Below are positions 37,696 through 47,498 of a stretch of 64,000 nucleotides of DNA, one piece after another. The notes below the pieces were generated by a model. It had not been told where the DNA came from, ran no database searches, and was given only the letters and a program-made list of their open reading frames with translations. The DNA is from Arthrobacter sp. SPG23 (GTDB lineage Bacteria > Actinomycetota > Actinomycetes > Actinomycetales > Micrococcaceae): contig NZ_JYCN01000009.1 in NCBI RefSeq assembly GCF_000876655.1, positions 1-64,000 of the forward strand. Reading direction: 5' to 3'. Numbering within the stretch: position 1 is the first letter of the stretch; every line of letters begins with the position of its first letter. The translations under genes and the position numbers were made by a program.

Positions 37696-38829
37696 GTGGA
37701 TTGCATGCCCGGCATGCAGCCGCAGCACCGACCGCAAAGATTGGACACCGCGCACTTGCGAGAATTTACCGCCCGCTTTGCCTCCCCCGAGGAGGTCGCC
37801 AACTGGGACAACCACGTCATTGCGAACCCGAACGGCGGAAACCTGCTTCAGTCCGAGGCCTTCGCCGAGGTCAAACAGCACTTCGGCTGGAAGCCCCTCC
37901 ACCTGGTCTACGAAACCGCGGACTACACGAGCTACAACCTGGTGCTGCAGAAGTCGTTTCCTGTGCTGGGCAAGCTCTGGTACCTCATCAAGGGACCGGA
38001 CGTGGCAGCGGTTGAGGACATCCCGGGCATCGCTGCGGCCAACGCCGAGTTCGTGAAGCGTGCAAGGCTTGGCGTCTTTGCCATCAAGATTGAGCCGGAC
38101 ATCGTCCTGTCCGATGATGCGCGGCGGGTCATCGAAGGTGCCGGCCTGCTCAAAACGCCCAACCTCCAGCCCAATGACTCCACCGCGCTGCTGGACATTG
38201 CCCCGGAAGAGAACCAGTTGCTCCGCAACCTGCACTCCAGGGGACGCAACGCTGTTCGCCGGGCCATCCGGGAGGGCGTGGAAGTCCACAACGTCGAGCC
38301 CACCGAGGAGAACTTCCGGGCCATGTACTCGCTGATGACCACCACGGTGGAAGCGAAGTCGCAGGTCAGGGTTCGCGAATACGAGTATTACCGGCAGTTC
38401 TGGACCAACTTCATCAACCGCGGCCAGGGCCGGCTCCTGTTTGTCTACGAGAACGGCGTCCCCTCAGTGGGTGCCTTTGTGATCAACTACGGCCGGAAAG
38501 GCACGTACAAGGACGGCGGCTCACTCCAGAAGCGCAGCCAGTACGGCGACTCCCACCTGGTCCAGTGGACGGCCATCAACCAGGTCAAGGAACTCGGCTG
38601 CACGGAGTACGACTTCTGCGGCACACCGCCAAGCGACAAACTCAAGGACACGTCCAACCCGTTCCACGGACTCGGCCTGTTCAAGACCAGTTTCAGCAAG
38701 ACGGTCACCGACTTCGTGGGCTGCTATGACCAGGTCATCAGCCCGGTGAAATACAAAACCTGGACGGCGGCCGGCGAACGCGTCGCCCGCCAGTTGTACA
38801 CCCGGCGAACAGGCAAGCAGTTCTACTAG
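37696..38829 (+). CDS. FemAB-type peptidoglycan bridge aminoacyltransferase
   Basis: 377 residues with two GNAT-like subdomains typical of the FemX/FmhB family, which adds the first amino acid of the peptidoglycan cross-bridge from aminoacyl-tRNA. Recognisable text: NLLQSEAFAEVKQHFGWKP, GRNAVRRAIREGVEV, YYRQFWTNF, YGRKGTYKDGGSLQKRSQYGDSHLVQWTAI and FKTSFSKTVTDFVGCYDQVI. The coiled-coil arm of staphylococcal Fem proteins is absent, as usual in actinobacteria. The GTG at 37696 is chosen because GGGAGGG lies 11 nt before it; ATGs at 37705 and 37714 are alternatives. Confidence 0.87.
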   Translation: MDCMPGMQPQHRPQRLDTAHLREFTARFASPEEVANWDNHVIANPNGGNLLQSEAFAEVKQHFGWKPLHLVYETADYTSYNLVLQKSFPVLGKLWYLIKGPDVAAVEDIPGIAAANAEFVKRARLGVFAIKIEPDIVLSDDARRVIEGAGLLKTPNLQPNDSTALLDIAPEENQLLRNLHSRGRNAVRRAIREGVEVHNVEPTEENFRAMYSLMTTTVEAKSQVRVREYEYYRQFWTNFINRGQGRLLFVYENGVPSVGAFVINYGRKGTYKDGGSLQKRSQYGDSHLVQWTAINQVKELGCTEYDFCGTPPSDKLKDTSNPFHGLGLFKTSFSKTVTDFVGCYDQVISPVKYKTWTAAGERVARQLYTRRTGKQFY

Positions 38830-38859
38830 ACCCTTTGTGAAGCCCTTGAGGAGGCCGCA

Positions 38860-40356
38860 ATGACCAAAGCACCCGACGGTCGCCGCAGGCCGCCCACGAC
38901 GGCGCTGCCCCCGACCCAGCCGCTCACCGCTTCCCAGGTGCGGCAGAACGCCGCCGCCAAGCGCATGCTGCGCAGGCTGGTGCAGGGCGAAAACCCGCCC
39001 ACCGCCCCGATGAGCATCGTGGACCGGCTCGCGGGCAGCCCGTATGCCAACCCCATGATCCAGGTCGGGGGAGTGGATACCTCCGCGCGCAAGACGATCG
39101 ACTTCGCGCTCCATCTCGCTGAGTCCATGTTCCGTTACGGCGCCGGCGCCCTCGAAGTGGAAACCAGCATCATCGCCGTCACTGCAGCCTTGGGCCTGAA
39201 ACACATCGAAGTGGACATCACCAACCAGTCGGTGGCCATCAACTATGCGCCCAAGGACCAGACCCCCATTTCCTTGCTCAGGGTGGTGCGGTCCTGGACC
39301 AACAACTATGCGGGCCTGGCACAGGTGCACCAGCTGGTTACGGACATCGTTGCCGGCGGCGTCGGCCGCGACGAGGCAGTCCGCCGGCTGGAAGAAATCA
39401 TCCGCAGCTCCAAGCCGTTTCCGCGCTGGATGGTCACCGTGGCCTTCGGCGTATTCGCCGCCGTCTTCGTGGGCGTGCTGGGCGGCGGGCCCGGTGCCTC
39501 CGCCGTCGCGTTCGGTTCCAACCTGCTGGTCAGCCTGCTCGCACGGCAACTGGGCCGCTGGCGGGTGCCCGACTTCTTCACCACGGCATCATGTGCCTTC
39601 CTGGTGACGCTCATCGCCTTGCTGCTGTGGCGGTTCGGCACTCCCGTCGGGATCCAGATCGCGCCCGAGATTGTGGTGGTGGGCGGAATCCTGCTGCTCC
39701 TGCCCACAGGACGCCTCGTGTCGTCCGTGCAGGACGCCATCAACGGCTTCCCCGTCACGGCGGCCGGCCGGTTCCTGTCCACCATGCTGACCTTCGGTGC
39801 GCTGGTAACCGGAATCGCCGTGGGTTTCGTGGTCGTGGACAAGACGGGGATGGAGCCGATCAACGTCACCAAAACATTCCCTCCGGCGTATCCCTGGTGG
39901 GCTTTGATCATCATGGTTGCTATCGCAGTGGTGGCGATCGGCATCACGGAGCAGACCGCCTGGAAGCTGCTCCTGCCCACCGCGGCCGTGGGTGTGGTGG
40001 GCCATCTTGTGCTCCTCGGCACGGACCTGATGGGCATGGGTGCCAGGTTTTCCCCGGCAGTGGCGGCAGTGGTTATCGGCCTCCTGGCCCGCGTCATCGC
40101 CCTGAAGATGGGCGCCCCCCAGTTGGTGGTGGCCGTGCCTGCGGCGCTGATCCTCTTGCCGGGCCTGACTATATTCCGCTCCATGTATGTCTTGACCATC
40201 GAAGAATCCGAAATCCTGATGGGCGCAGGGGGCATGCTGAACGCCGGCGCGATCGTGCTGGGAGTTGCCGCCGGAATCGTCCTCGGCGACACCCTGGCCC
40301 GGCCGCTCACCCGCAGCCTTGCAAGCAACGAACGCCGCCGCGCGCGGCGCCGCTAG
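38860..40356 (+). CDS. ThrE-family threonine/serine exporter
   Basis: 498 residues. The N-terminal soluble part (about 70-200), reading LAESMFRYGAGALEVETSII, is the putative hydrolase-like ThrE domain; it is followed by about 10 membrane segments, with a C-terminal Arg-rich tail. Fused two-domain ThrE proteins export threonine and serine in corynebacteria, and a serine/glycine locus lies a few kb upstream, although there is no operon link. GAGGAGG lies just before the ATG. It starts 30 bp after the FemAB gene, so co-transcription is likely. Confidence 0.9.
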   Translation: MTKAPDGRRRPPTTALPPTQPLTASQVRQNAAAKRMLRRLVQGENPPTAPMSIVDRLAGSPYANPMIQVGGVDTSARKTIDFALHLAESMFRYGAGALEVETSIIAVTAALGLKHIEVDITNQSVAINYAPKDQTPISLLRVVRSWTNNYAGLAQVHQLVTDIVAGGVGRDEAVRRLEEIIRSSKPFPRWMVTVAFGVFAAVFVGVLGGGPGASAVAFGSNLLVSLLARQLGRWRVPDFFTTASCAFLVTLIALLLWRFGTPVGIQIAPEIVVVGGILLLLPTGRLVSSVQDAINGFPVTAAGRFLSTMLTFGALVTGIAVGFVVVDKTGMEPINVTKTFPPAYPWWALIIMVAIAVVAIGITEQTAWKLLLPTAAVGVVGHLVLLGTDLMGMGARFSPAVAAVVIGLLARVIALKMGAPQLVVAVPAALILLPGLTIFRSMYVLTIEESEILMGAGGMLNAGAIVLGVAAGIVLGDTLARPLTRSLASNERRRARRR

Positions 40357-40393
40357 CCGGTCCCGATCTGACAGGGCCGGCCCTGACCCGCCG

Positions 40394-40430
40394 GATCCGG
40401 ACCTGTCAGATCCGGACCTGTCAGATCTGG
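40394..40430. repeat. 15-bp tandem duplication at a stop codon
   Basis: Two exact copies of GATCCGGACCTGTCA (40394-40408 and 40409-40423) and a partial third (GATCTGG). The second copy contains the TGA (minus strand) of the siderophore-interacting protein gene, so a duplication extended from its 3' end. Confidence 0.85.
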
Positions 40431-41260
40431 CCGACGGGGAGCTTCTTTTCGGCCTGGAAGTCGTCTTCGACCCGCCCCTTGGCCCAGTAGCCGGACAACG
40501 ACACCTGCGCCCGCTCCAGGCCCCGCTCACGGAACAAGACCTCGCGGAGGGACTTCATGTAGCCCCGCTCGCCATGGGCGAAGACCTGAACCCGGCCGGC
40601 AGGCCACTCGGCTTCCCGCACGGCGCTCACCAGGAGATCTCCGCTTCCGGCAGGAGTGCAGTTGCGCGGCAGCCAGTTGATCTGGAGTCCGGCAGGGGCC
40701 TTGATGGGCTGCACCTCGGCGTCACTGTCCACTTCCAGGAACGCGATGCCGCGCGCTTCCGGCGACAGCGACTCGACGGCGGCGGCGATGGCCGGCAGGG
40801 CGGCCTCATCGCCGGCGAAGAGGTGCCAGTCGGCCGCGGGATCCGGGTTGTAGCCGCCTCCCGGGCCGGTGAACACCAGGCTGTCGCCGGGCCGGGCTTT
40901 CGCTGCCCAAGGGCCCGCCAGGCCCTCGTCGCCGTGAATCACGAAATCGATGGCCAGTTCGCGGGCCGCTTCGTCCACCCAGCGGACCGTGTACGTCCGC
41001 GTGTACGGCCACTGCTCGCGGGGCATCGATTCGCGGATGGCCCAAAGGTCCAGGGGGAGGGGGTATTCGATGCCCGGCTGCGGGAAAACGATCTTCACGT
41101 AGCGGTCGACGTAATCGTTGTTCACATAGCCGGCGAAGCCTTCGCCGCCGGCCACGATGCGCACCATGTGCGGAGAGAGCTCCTCGCGCCGGAGGACGGT
41201 GAGGTTCGTCTGGGGGCGCGATTTTCGGCTGGCTGACGTGGCAGCAGGAACGGAAGTCAT
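40421..41260 (-). CDS. Siderophore-interacting protein, FAD-dependent reductase
   Basis: 279 residues of the SIP/ViuB family: an N-terminal FAD-binding barrel with WPYTRTYTVRW (flavin-binding RxYT) and a C-terminal NAD(P)H-binding domain ending LSGYWAKGRVEDDF. These enzymes reduce ferric siderophores in the cytoplasm to release iron. The ATG at 41260 lacks a ribosome site but has TAGGCT seven bases upstream, so a leaderless transcript is plausible; a TTG at 41305 is the alternative. No DtxR box was recognised with confidence. Stands alone, convergent with the ThrE gene. Confidence 0.9.
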   Translation of the reverse strand: MTSVPAATSASRKSRPQTNLTVLRREELSPHMVRIVAGGEGFAGYVNNDYVDRYVKIVFPQPGIEYPLPLDLWAIRESMPREQWPYTRTYTVRWVDEAARELAIDFVIHGDEGLAGPWAAKARPGDSLVFTGPGGGYNPDPAADWHLFAGDEAALPAIAAAVESLSPEARGIAFLEVDSDAEVQPIKAPAGLQINWLPRNCTPAGSGDLLVSAVREAEWPAGRVQVFAHGERGYMKSLREVLFRERGLERAQVSLSGYWAKGRVEDDFQAEKKLPVGQI

Positions 41261-41385
41261 GGAAGTAAGCCTAGGCCAGGCTGCCGAGCCGACGCCCCTT
41301 ACCAACCCGGACGGGTTCGCTACATTACTGCAGTTGTTGGTCTAATTGATCAGCGCCGCTTTGCAAACCTGGGGGATACACAGCC

Positions 41386-44300
41386 ATGCCTTTGTCCGGA
41401 ATACTATTCGCGAAACGCGGCAAGGCCCTTCAGGTCACCGGTTTTTCCGCGGTTGCCGCGTTCCTCGCTGCCGCCGCCATCCTTCACCCCGGTGTCGAGT
41501 CCGCTGATGTCGACCTCAACGACGGCGGCGTGTGGGTTACGAACAAGAACCTCTCCATGACCGCCCGTCTGAACTATCCGTCGCAGGCTCTGGACGGGGG
41601 CGTCACCCCGCCGGGTACAGGCTTCGACGTGGTCCAGCACGCCGGGGAGGTCTTCATTGATAACGGCGCCACCCTGACGCCGGTGGACCCTGCAGCCATG
41701 CGGTTGGAAAGCCCCCTCGAGCTTCCTGCCGGGGTGCGGGCTTCCGCGGGGCAGGGTTCGTACGTCCTCAGCGACACAGGCTCCGGCGAGGCGTGGGTCG
41801 CTTCCGCGGGAAGCGTAGCCGGCTTCACCACGGAGTCCGAACCGGTGGTGACCGGAGCCAAAAACCTGGTTGCGATGATCGGCGCGGACGGCGCGGCCTA
41901 CATCGCTGATTCCGCGGCCAGCCACGTCACACGGATAGTCGTCAACCCGGACGGAAGCCCGGGCAAAACCGAAAAGGTTGCCTTTGCCGACTTCTCGGCC
42001 GCCAAGGACCTGCAGTTGACCACCCTTGGATCCCGGCCGGTGCTCCTGGACGGGGACACGGGTACGGTGTATCTGCCCGGCGGCCGGACGGCTGTGGTGC
42101 CCGACGGCAAAGGGGCCCTTCTGCAGCATTCCGGCGCAGATAGCGGATTTGTGGCCGTGGCCACGCCCGGCGGCCTGTTCAAGCAGCCATTGAACGGTGA
42201 CCCGGCCAGTTCCCAGCCGGTAGCGGACGGCGGCCTTCCGGCCAAGCCGGTGCAGCTCGACGGGTGCGTGCATTCCGCGTGGCACAAGGCGGCCTTGTAT
42301 GTCCGTGACTGCGAGGACGACGCTTACGACAAGCGCTCCGGCATACCCGGGGCAGACAAGAAATCGGAACTCGTCTTCCGGGTGAACCGCAGCCTTGTAG
42401 TTCTCAACGACACTAACGGGGGCAACGTCTGGCTTGTCCAGAAGGAAATGCAGCTGGTCAACAACTGGCAAGATCTTCAGACGCCGCCGAACAAGTCGGA
42501 AGAAGAGAAGGAAGACGCCGCAGACCAAAATCCGCTGACCCAGCTTCCGGACAGGACCCAGGAAAACCGGCAACCCAACGCGCAGGATGACGAATTCGGT
42601 GTACGGCCGGGCAAGACGACGCTGTTGACGCCCCTCGACAATGATTCCGATCCGGACGGCGACATGCTGACGCTGAACGTTCTCGGGGCGGGGCCCGGCA
42701 ACGGGGCGCTAACGCCGATCTATAACGGCTCGGCAATGCAGATCGCAGTTCCGGCCGGAGCATCCGGAACGTCAACGTTTGGCTATCAGGTCGAGGACGG
42801 CCGGGGGAAGAGCGCGCAGGCCAAAGTCACTGTCCGGGTGCGTCAGGCCTCTGAAAACGGACCGCCGACGCAGAAGCGGAAAACGGTCATCCTTCTGGAA
42901 CAGGGTAAGTCGATCAGCCAGAACGTCCTGGCGGACTGGGCCGATCCGGACGGGGACGATCTCTTCCTGCGGTCCGCAGTTGCCGACAACGGCAGCGATC
43001 AGGTCCAGGCCCGTGCCGACGGGCTGCTGCAGTTCCAGGACATCGGCACCACGACGGGGCAGAAGACGGTCACCCTTCGGGTCTCGGACGGCCAGATCGA
43101 GGCCGAAGGCAAAATCACGGTGGATGTCCGTCCCCGAGGCACGCTCCCCCCGGTGGCCAACCCGGACCACATCAGCGTGGTCGCAGGCCAGGACGTGGTG
43201 GTCTCGCCCCTGGAAAACGACCTCGACCCGGCCGGTGCTTCGCTGCGCCTTGCGCGCGTGGACGGCCCGGCATCGGCAAGAGTGACGCCCCATTTTGACG
43301 CGGGAACGTTTGTTTTCAATGCAGCATCGGCCGGAACCTATTACGTCACCTACCAGGTGACCAACGGCCCGGCCAGCCAACTGGGCCTGGTCCGAATCGA
43401 CGCCACCAATGGAGCGTCCAGCGGCGCCCCGGTCGCTGTCCGCGACGTGGCAAGGCTTCCGCAGGGCGGCCAGACCCTTGTTGACGCACTCGCCAACGAC
43501 ATCGACCCCGCCGGCGGAGTGATGGTGATCCAGTCGGTGACGGTCCCGCCGGGTTCACCGCTGTCTGTGGCCATCCTGGACCACAGTGTCCTGAGGGTAA
43601 CCGATGCCCACGGTGCCACGTCGCCCACGACCTTTTCATATACGGTGTCCAACGGCCGGGAGACGGCAGTGGGCGAAGTGACTGTCCAGCCCGTCCCGGC
43701 GCCTGCAACCTTGCGTCCGCCGCGGGCGCTGCCCGATGAGATCACCGTGCGGGCCAATGATGTCGCCTCCATCCACGTCCTGGCGAACGATGTCCACCCG
43801 GACGGCGCGCAGCTGACGCTCAACCCCAAGCTGGCCCAGACCGTCGATGCGGCGGACGGGATGCTGGCGGTCTCGGGCGACGTACTCCGCTTCAAGGCCG
43901 GCCCTGCCCCCAAGACCGTGCACGCGATCTATGTGGTGGCGGGTCCCGATGGCCAGGAATCGTCCGCGCAGGTCACCATCCGGATCAAGGGTGGCGGGGA
44001 AGACCAGAATTCCCGTCCAGAGCCCCGGAACTTGACGGCCCGCACCATCGCCGGGAGCACCACCCGCATCCAGGTCCCGTTGGACGGCATCGACCCGGAC
44101 GGAGACTCTGTTGAGCTGATCGGCCTGGACAAAGCCCCCGCCCAGGGAACGGTGGCGGTCGGGGCGACCTACCTGGAATACACGGCAGCTGCCAAGGCAT
44201 CAGGGCAGGACACCTTCAGCTACGTGGTGCAGGACACTTTCGGGGTCCGGAACACCGCCACTGTCGCGGTGGGGATCGGGCTGGCCTCCGGATCCAACCA

Positions 44301-47300
44301 GCAGCCAGTAGCGGGTGACGACGCCGTCACGCTCCTGCCTGGCCGGAACGTGGCAGTGAACGTTCTGATGAACGACACGGACCCCGACGGCGATCCGGTC
44401 TCCTTGGTGCGGGACGGGATCGAGGCGGATGCTGCCATCGGTGCGCACACCGAGGACGGCAGGGTGCGGTTCACGACGCCGGCAGAAGCAACCGCCGTCG
44501 TCCTCCGTTACAAGATTTCAGACGGCCGGGGCGGAACGGCGACGGGCACCCTGAAGGTGAGCGTCCGTCCGGACGCGCCCCGACAGGCTCCCATCGCCCG
44601 GGACGACAGGGTGTCCTTTGCCGAGACGCTGGGCAAGACCGCTGTTGACGTTCCGGTTCTCACAAACGATGAGGATCCCGACGGCGTGACCTCCGATCTG
44701 CGGATCACGACCGGAACGGAGGAGGCCGGTGTATCGCTGCGCCCCAACGGAAGCGTCAACGTCACGCTGACGCCGAAAGCCAGGATCATTCCCTACACCG
44801 TCACCGACCCGGACGGACTCGGGTCGACCGCGTTCATCCGCGTGCCTGGAACGTCGGAGCAACGCCCCGCGCTGAAAGACAGCACGCCGCTGGAGGTGGT
44901 GAGCGGCAAGGTGTTGACTGTCGATCTGAACAGCCTCGTGCTGACCAGGAAGGACCGTGCACCCCGCATCACGGTTGATTCGCGTGTATCGGCGGTGGCT
45001 GCCAGCGGGAGCCCCCTGGTCCAGGACGCGGACACGCTATTCTTCACCTCGGCGGATGACTATGCCGGCCCGGCGTCCCTGACCTTTGAGGTGGCCGACG
45101 GCCCCGTGGACGCTCCGGACACACTGACCGCAGTTCTCACGATCAGCATCAAAGTGCTTCCCGATCCTGACCGCAACCATCCTCCGGTTTTCTCCTCGAG
45201 CAAGGCCAACGTGGTCCGGGGCGAAGAATCCGTGGTTGACTTGGCCGAACTCAGCGCTGATCCGGACGAAGCAGATCAAGGCAAGCTGAAGTTCTCCCTG
45301 GTTCCTCCCCTTCCCAACGGCGTCACCGCCACCATTGATGGAAGCTCACTCAAAGTCACCGCCGGCGGTGACTCCGCTGCCGAGGGCAGCCGCGTGGCCG
45401 TCTCGGTTGCAGACCCCCGCGGGCTCTCTTCCCAAGGGACAGTGGAGCTGCTGCCCACCCCGTCGTTGCGCCCCCTGCCGGTGGCAAACGATGACGTGGT
45501 TGCCGAGGCCCGGGCGGGTGAGAACCGGAACATAGATGTCCTCGCCAACGACGTGAACCCGTTCCCGGATAGCGGCCTCAAGCTTCTCCGTGCGGTTGTT
45601 GAGACGGGTGACGGCAGCGCCACCGTGGCCGGCGGGACCGTCGACGTCAGACCGTCCGAAACGTTCGTGGGAACCATGGTGGTCAGGTATCGGATCCAGG
45701 ACAAGACCGGCGACCCCCAGCGGGAGGCCGACGGCCGGATCCGCTTGACGGTAAAGGCCAAGCCGGGGAAGCCCGGCACCCCGGTAGCGACCGAGGTCCG
45801 GGACCGGACAGTGGTCCTGAACTGGACGCCGCCACCCGCCAACGGTTCCCCGATCACCGGTTACAGGGTCACGACCACTGCGGGAGTAAACAAAGTGTGC
45901 CCGACGAACACTTGCACCATGGACGGCCTGACCAACGACGTCGAGTATGTCTTTTCCGTGGTTGCCGTGAATGGCATCGGCGACTCGCCGGCTTCCGAAC
46001 CGTCAGCCCCGGCGCGCCCTGACCAGCGCCCTGAGGCTCCGCAGGCTCCGACGCTGGCATTCGGTGACAAGCAGCTCTCCATCAGCTGGTCCGCCGGCAC
46101 CAGTACAGGGTCTGCAATCAGCGACTATGAACTGCAGCTGTCACCAGCTCCGCCCTCCGGCCAGACGGTCCGTTCAGCCGGCCCCGGCCTCAGCTTCACG
46201 TGGAGCGGCCTCGCCAATGGAACGTCGTACCGGGTGCAACTGCGCGCCAAGAACAAGGCTCCCGAGCCCTCGGACTGGAGCCAATTCTCTGCAGCGGAAA
46301 CACCCGCTGGCGTCCCGGCTGTTCCAGCCAAGCCCACTACGACCCTTGCCACCTCCGGCGCCGCGAGTTCGGTGATCCAAGTCAACTGGTCGGCCCCGGA
46401 CGGGAACGGCGACGCAGTAACCGAGTACACGGTGGTGTCCGCCCATGCAGGCTCGGCGTCCGCTACCCAGGTGGTACCCGGGAACCAGACGAGCGCCGCT
46501 TTCAGCGTGGGGAATTCGGACACCGGCTACACGTTCACCGTGGCCGCGCGGAACAAGGCGGGATACTCGGCCGCAAGCGCACGGTCGGACGCCCGCCGGG
46601 CGGTGGGCGCACCGGGCCCGGTGGGCGGGCTCAGGGCGGATCCGTTGGACAACAGTGCCCAGCTGACTTTCAGCAGCCCCGGGACCACCGGCGGAGCCGC
46701 GGCCGGGGAAACCGTGTACGAGTATCGTGTCAACGGCGGCCAGGTTGCCGGGGTCCCGGCCAGCAAGGTTATTCCAGGCCTTGCGAACAACGGCACTTAC
46801 ACCATCGGTGTCCGTGCTACGAACATCGTGGACGGCCAGTCATACCCGGGGCCGTTTACCGACGCCAACCCCGTGGCGCCCTTCGGGAAGCCGTTCCAGG
46901 CGATCACCGATGGGTTCCACTACGGGACGTCCCAGGTGCGGACCGTTGTGACGCCCCCGGCTGCAAACGGCCGGCCCGTGGCGGGCTTTGAATGGACAAG
47001 CCGGTATCCCGACGAGGGGCGTGACGGCCCGTCCGGTACCCTTCCTGCCGGCGGAGGTGAGATCTTTGCCGGTGACAAGCCCGACCAGAACGTCCAGGTC
47101 TTCATCACCACCCTTGACAGCGAAGGCCACCGCAGTGATGTCCTGCAGGCAGGCGGCAGGACTTACCAGAACGTGAGTTTTGCGGTCAATGGTGAATTCG
47201 GGGGACTCTGCGCCTGGACCAGCCGCGACGGAGGACCGGCCGACAACAGGGTGGACTGCCTTGCGGCGGGCGGAGATTGGATTGTCAACGGCACGCGAGT

Positions 47301-47451
47301 GTCCATCAACTGCTCCATTGCCGCCGCGGGCTATACGTTCCGTGGCGCTCCGGCCACCCTCTGGGCGGTCGGGAGCACATATTCCGTGGCCAGGAACCTG
47401 AGGGTGGCGGGCCAGACGTTCAGTGCCCCGGCCCAGACGTGCCCGTCGTGA
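41386..47451 (+). CDS. Giant surface protein with Ig-like/cadherin-like and FN3 repeats
   Basis: 2021 residues. A hydrophobic segment at about 17-35 serves as signal or anchor. Residues about 40-340 look like a repeat-rich propeller-type domain, followed by an acidic linker. From about 395 to 1450 there is a long series of Ig/cadherin-like repeats, each opening with text like VANPDHISVVAGQ and carrying calcium-site-like motifs such as DNDSDPDGD, NDTDPDGDPV and NDEDPDGV. About 1460-1830 holds at least three fibronectin III domains (VVLNWTPPPANGSPITGYRV, LSISWSAGTSTGSAISDYEL). The C-terminal 120 residues contain four Cys. No LPXTG sorting signal. Adhesin-like; partner genes often found beside such proteins are absent. 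Confidence 0.88.
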   Translation: MPLSGILFAKRGKALQVTGFSAVAAFLAAAAILHPGVESADVDLNDGGVWVTNKNLSMTARLNYPSQALDGGVTPPGTGFDVVQHAGEVFIDNGATLTPVDPAAMRLESPLELPAGVRASAGQGSYVLSDTGSGEAWVASAGSVAGFTTESEPVVTGAKNLVAMIGADGAAYIADSAASHVTRIVVNPDGSPGKTEKVAFADFSAAKDLQLTTLGSRPVLLDGDTGTVYLPGGRTAVVPDGKGALLQHSGADSGFVAVATPGGLFKQPLNGDPASSQPVADGGLPAKPVQLDGCVHSAWHKAALYVRDCEDDAYDKRSGIPGADKKSELVFRVNRSLVVLNDTNGGNVWLVQKEMQLVNNWQDLQTPPNKSEEEKEDAADQNPLTQLPDRTQENRQPNAQDDEFGVRPGKTTLLTPLDNDSDPDGDMLTLNVLGAGPGNGALTPIYNGSAMQIAVPAGASGTSTFGYQVEDGRGKSAQAKVTVRVRQASENGPPTQKRKTVILLEQGKSISQNVLADWADPDGDDLFLRSAVADNGSDQVQARADGLLQFQDIGTTTGQKTVTLRVSDGQIEAEGKITVDVRPRGTLPPVANPDHISVVAGQDVVVSPLENDLDPAGASLRLARVDGPASARVTPHFDAGTFVFNAASAGTYYVTYQVTNGPASQLGLVRIDATNGASSGAPVAVRDVARLPQGGQTLVDALANDIDPAGGVMVIQSVTVPPGSPLSVAILDHSVLRVTDAHGATSPTTFSYTVSNGRETAVGEVTVQPVPAPATLRPPRALPDEITVRANDVASIHVLANDVHPDGAQLTLNPKLAQTVDAADGMLAVSGDVLRFKAGPAPKTVHAIYVVAGPDGQESSAQVTIRIKGGGEDQNSRPEPRNLTARTIAGSTTRIQVPLDGIDPDGDSVELIGLDKAPAQGTVAVGATYLEYTAAAKASGQDTFSYVVQDTFGVRNTATVAVGIGLASGSNQQPVAGDDAVTLLPGRNVAVNVLMNDTDPDGDPVSLVRDGIEADAAIGAHTEDGRVRFTTPAEATAVVLRYKISDGRGGTATGTLKVSVRPDAPRQAPIARDDRVSFAETLGKTAVDVPVLTNDEDPDGVTSDLRITTGTEEAGVSLRPNGSVNVTLTPKARIIPYTVTDPDGLGSTAFIRVPGTSEQRPALKDSTPLEVVSGKVLTVDLNSLVLTRKDRAPRITVDSRVSAVAASGSPLVQDADTLFFTSADDYAGPASLTFEVADGPVDAPDTLTAVLTISIKVLPDPDRNHPPVFSSSKANVVRGEESVVDLAELSADPDEADQGKLKFSLVPPLPNGVTATIDGSSLKVTAGGDSAAEGSRVAVSVADPRGLSSQGTVELLPTPSLRPLPVANDDVVAEARAGENRNIDVLANDVNPFPDSGLKLLRAVVETGDGSATVAGGTVDVRPSETFVGTMVVRYRIQDKTGDPQREADGRIRLTVKAKPGKPGTPVATEVRDRTVVLNWTPPPANGSPITGYRVTTTAGVNKVCPTNTCTMDGLTNDVEYVFSVVAVNGIGDSPASEPSAPARPDQRPEAPQAPTLAFGDKQLSISWSAGTSTGSAISDYELQLSPAPPSGQTVRSAGPGLSFTWSGLANGTSYRVQLRAKNKAPEPSDWSQFSAAETPAGVPAVPAKPTTTLATSGAASSVIQVNWSAPDGNGDAVTEYTVVSAHAGSASATQVVPGNQTSAAFSVGNSDTGYTFTVAARNKAGYSAASARSDARRAVGAPGPVGGLRADPLDNSAQLTFSSPGTTGGAAAGETVYEYRVNGGQVAGVPASKVIPGLANNGTYTIGVRATNIVDGQSYPGPFTDANPVAPFGKPFQAITDGFHYGTSQVRTVVTPPAANGRPVAGFEWTSRYPDEGRDGPSGTLPAGGGEIFAGDKPDQNVQVFITTLDSEGHRSDVLQAGGRTYQNVSFAVNGEFGGLCAWTSRDGGPADNRVDCLAAGGDWIVNGTRVSINCSIAAAGYTFRGAPATLWAVGSTYSVARNLRVAGQTFSAPAQTCPS

Positions 47452-47498
47452 TGCGCGGGGAACGGGGCCGGATCAAGCTGTTGAGGACAGGCTGAAGG

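Noticed and set aside
36814..38829. Nuclease plus FemAB-like gene as a toxin-immunity or defence pair
   Set aside because: FemAB-type enzymes act in cell-wall synthesis, and there is no polymorphic-toxin architecture, immunity gene or secretion signal.
41261..41290. GCCTAGGC near the siderophore-interacting gene as a DtxR/IdeR box
   Set aside because: Only an 8-bp palindrome; it does not match the 19-bp iron box closely enough to claim.
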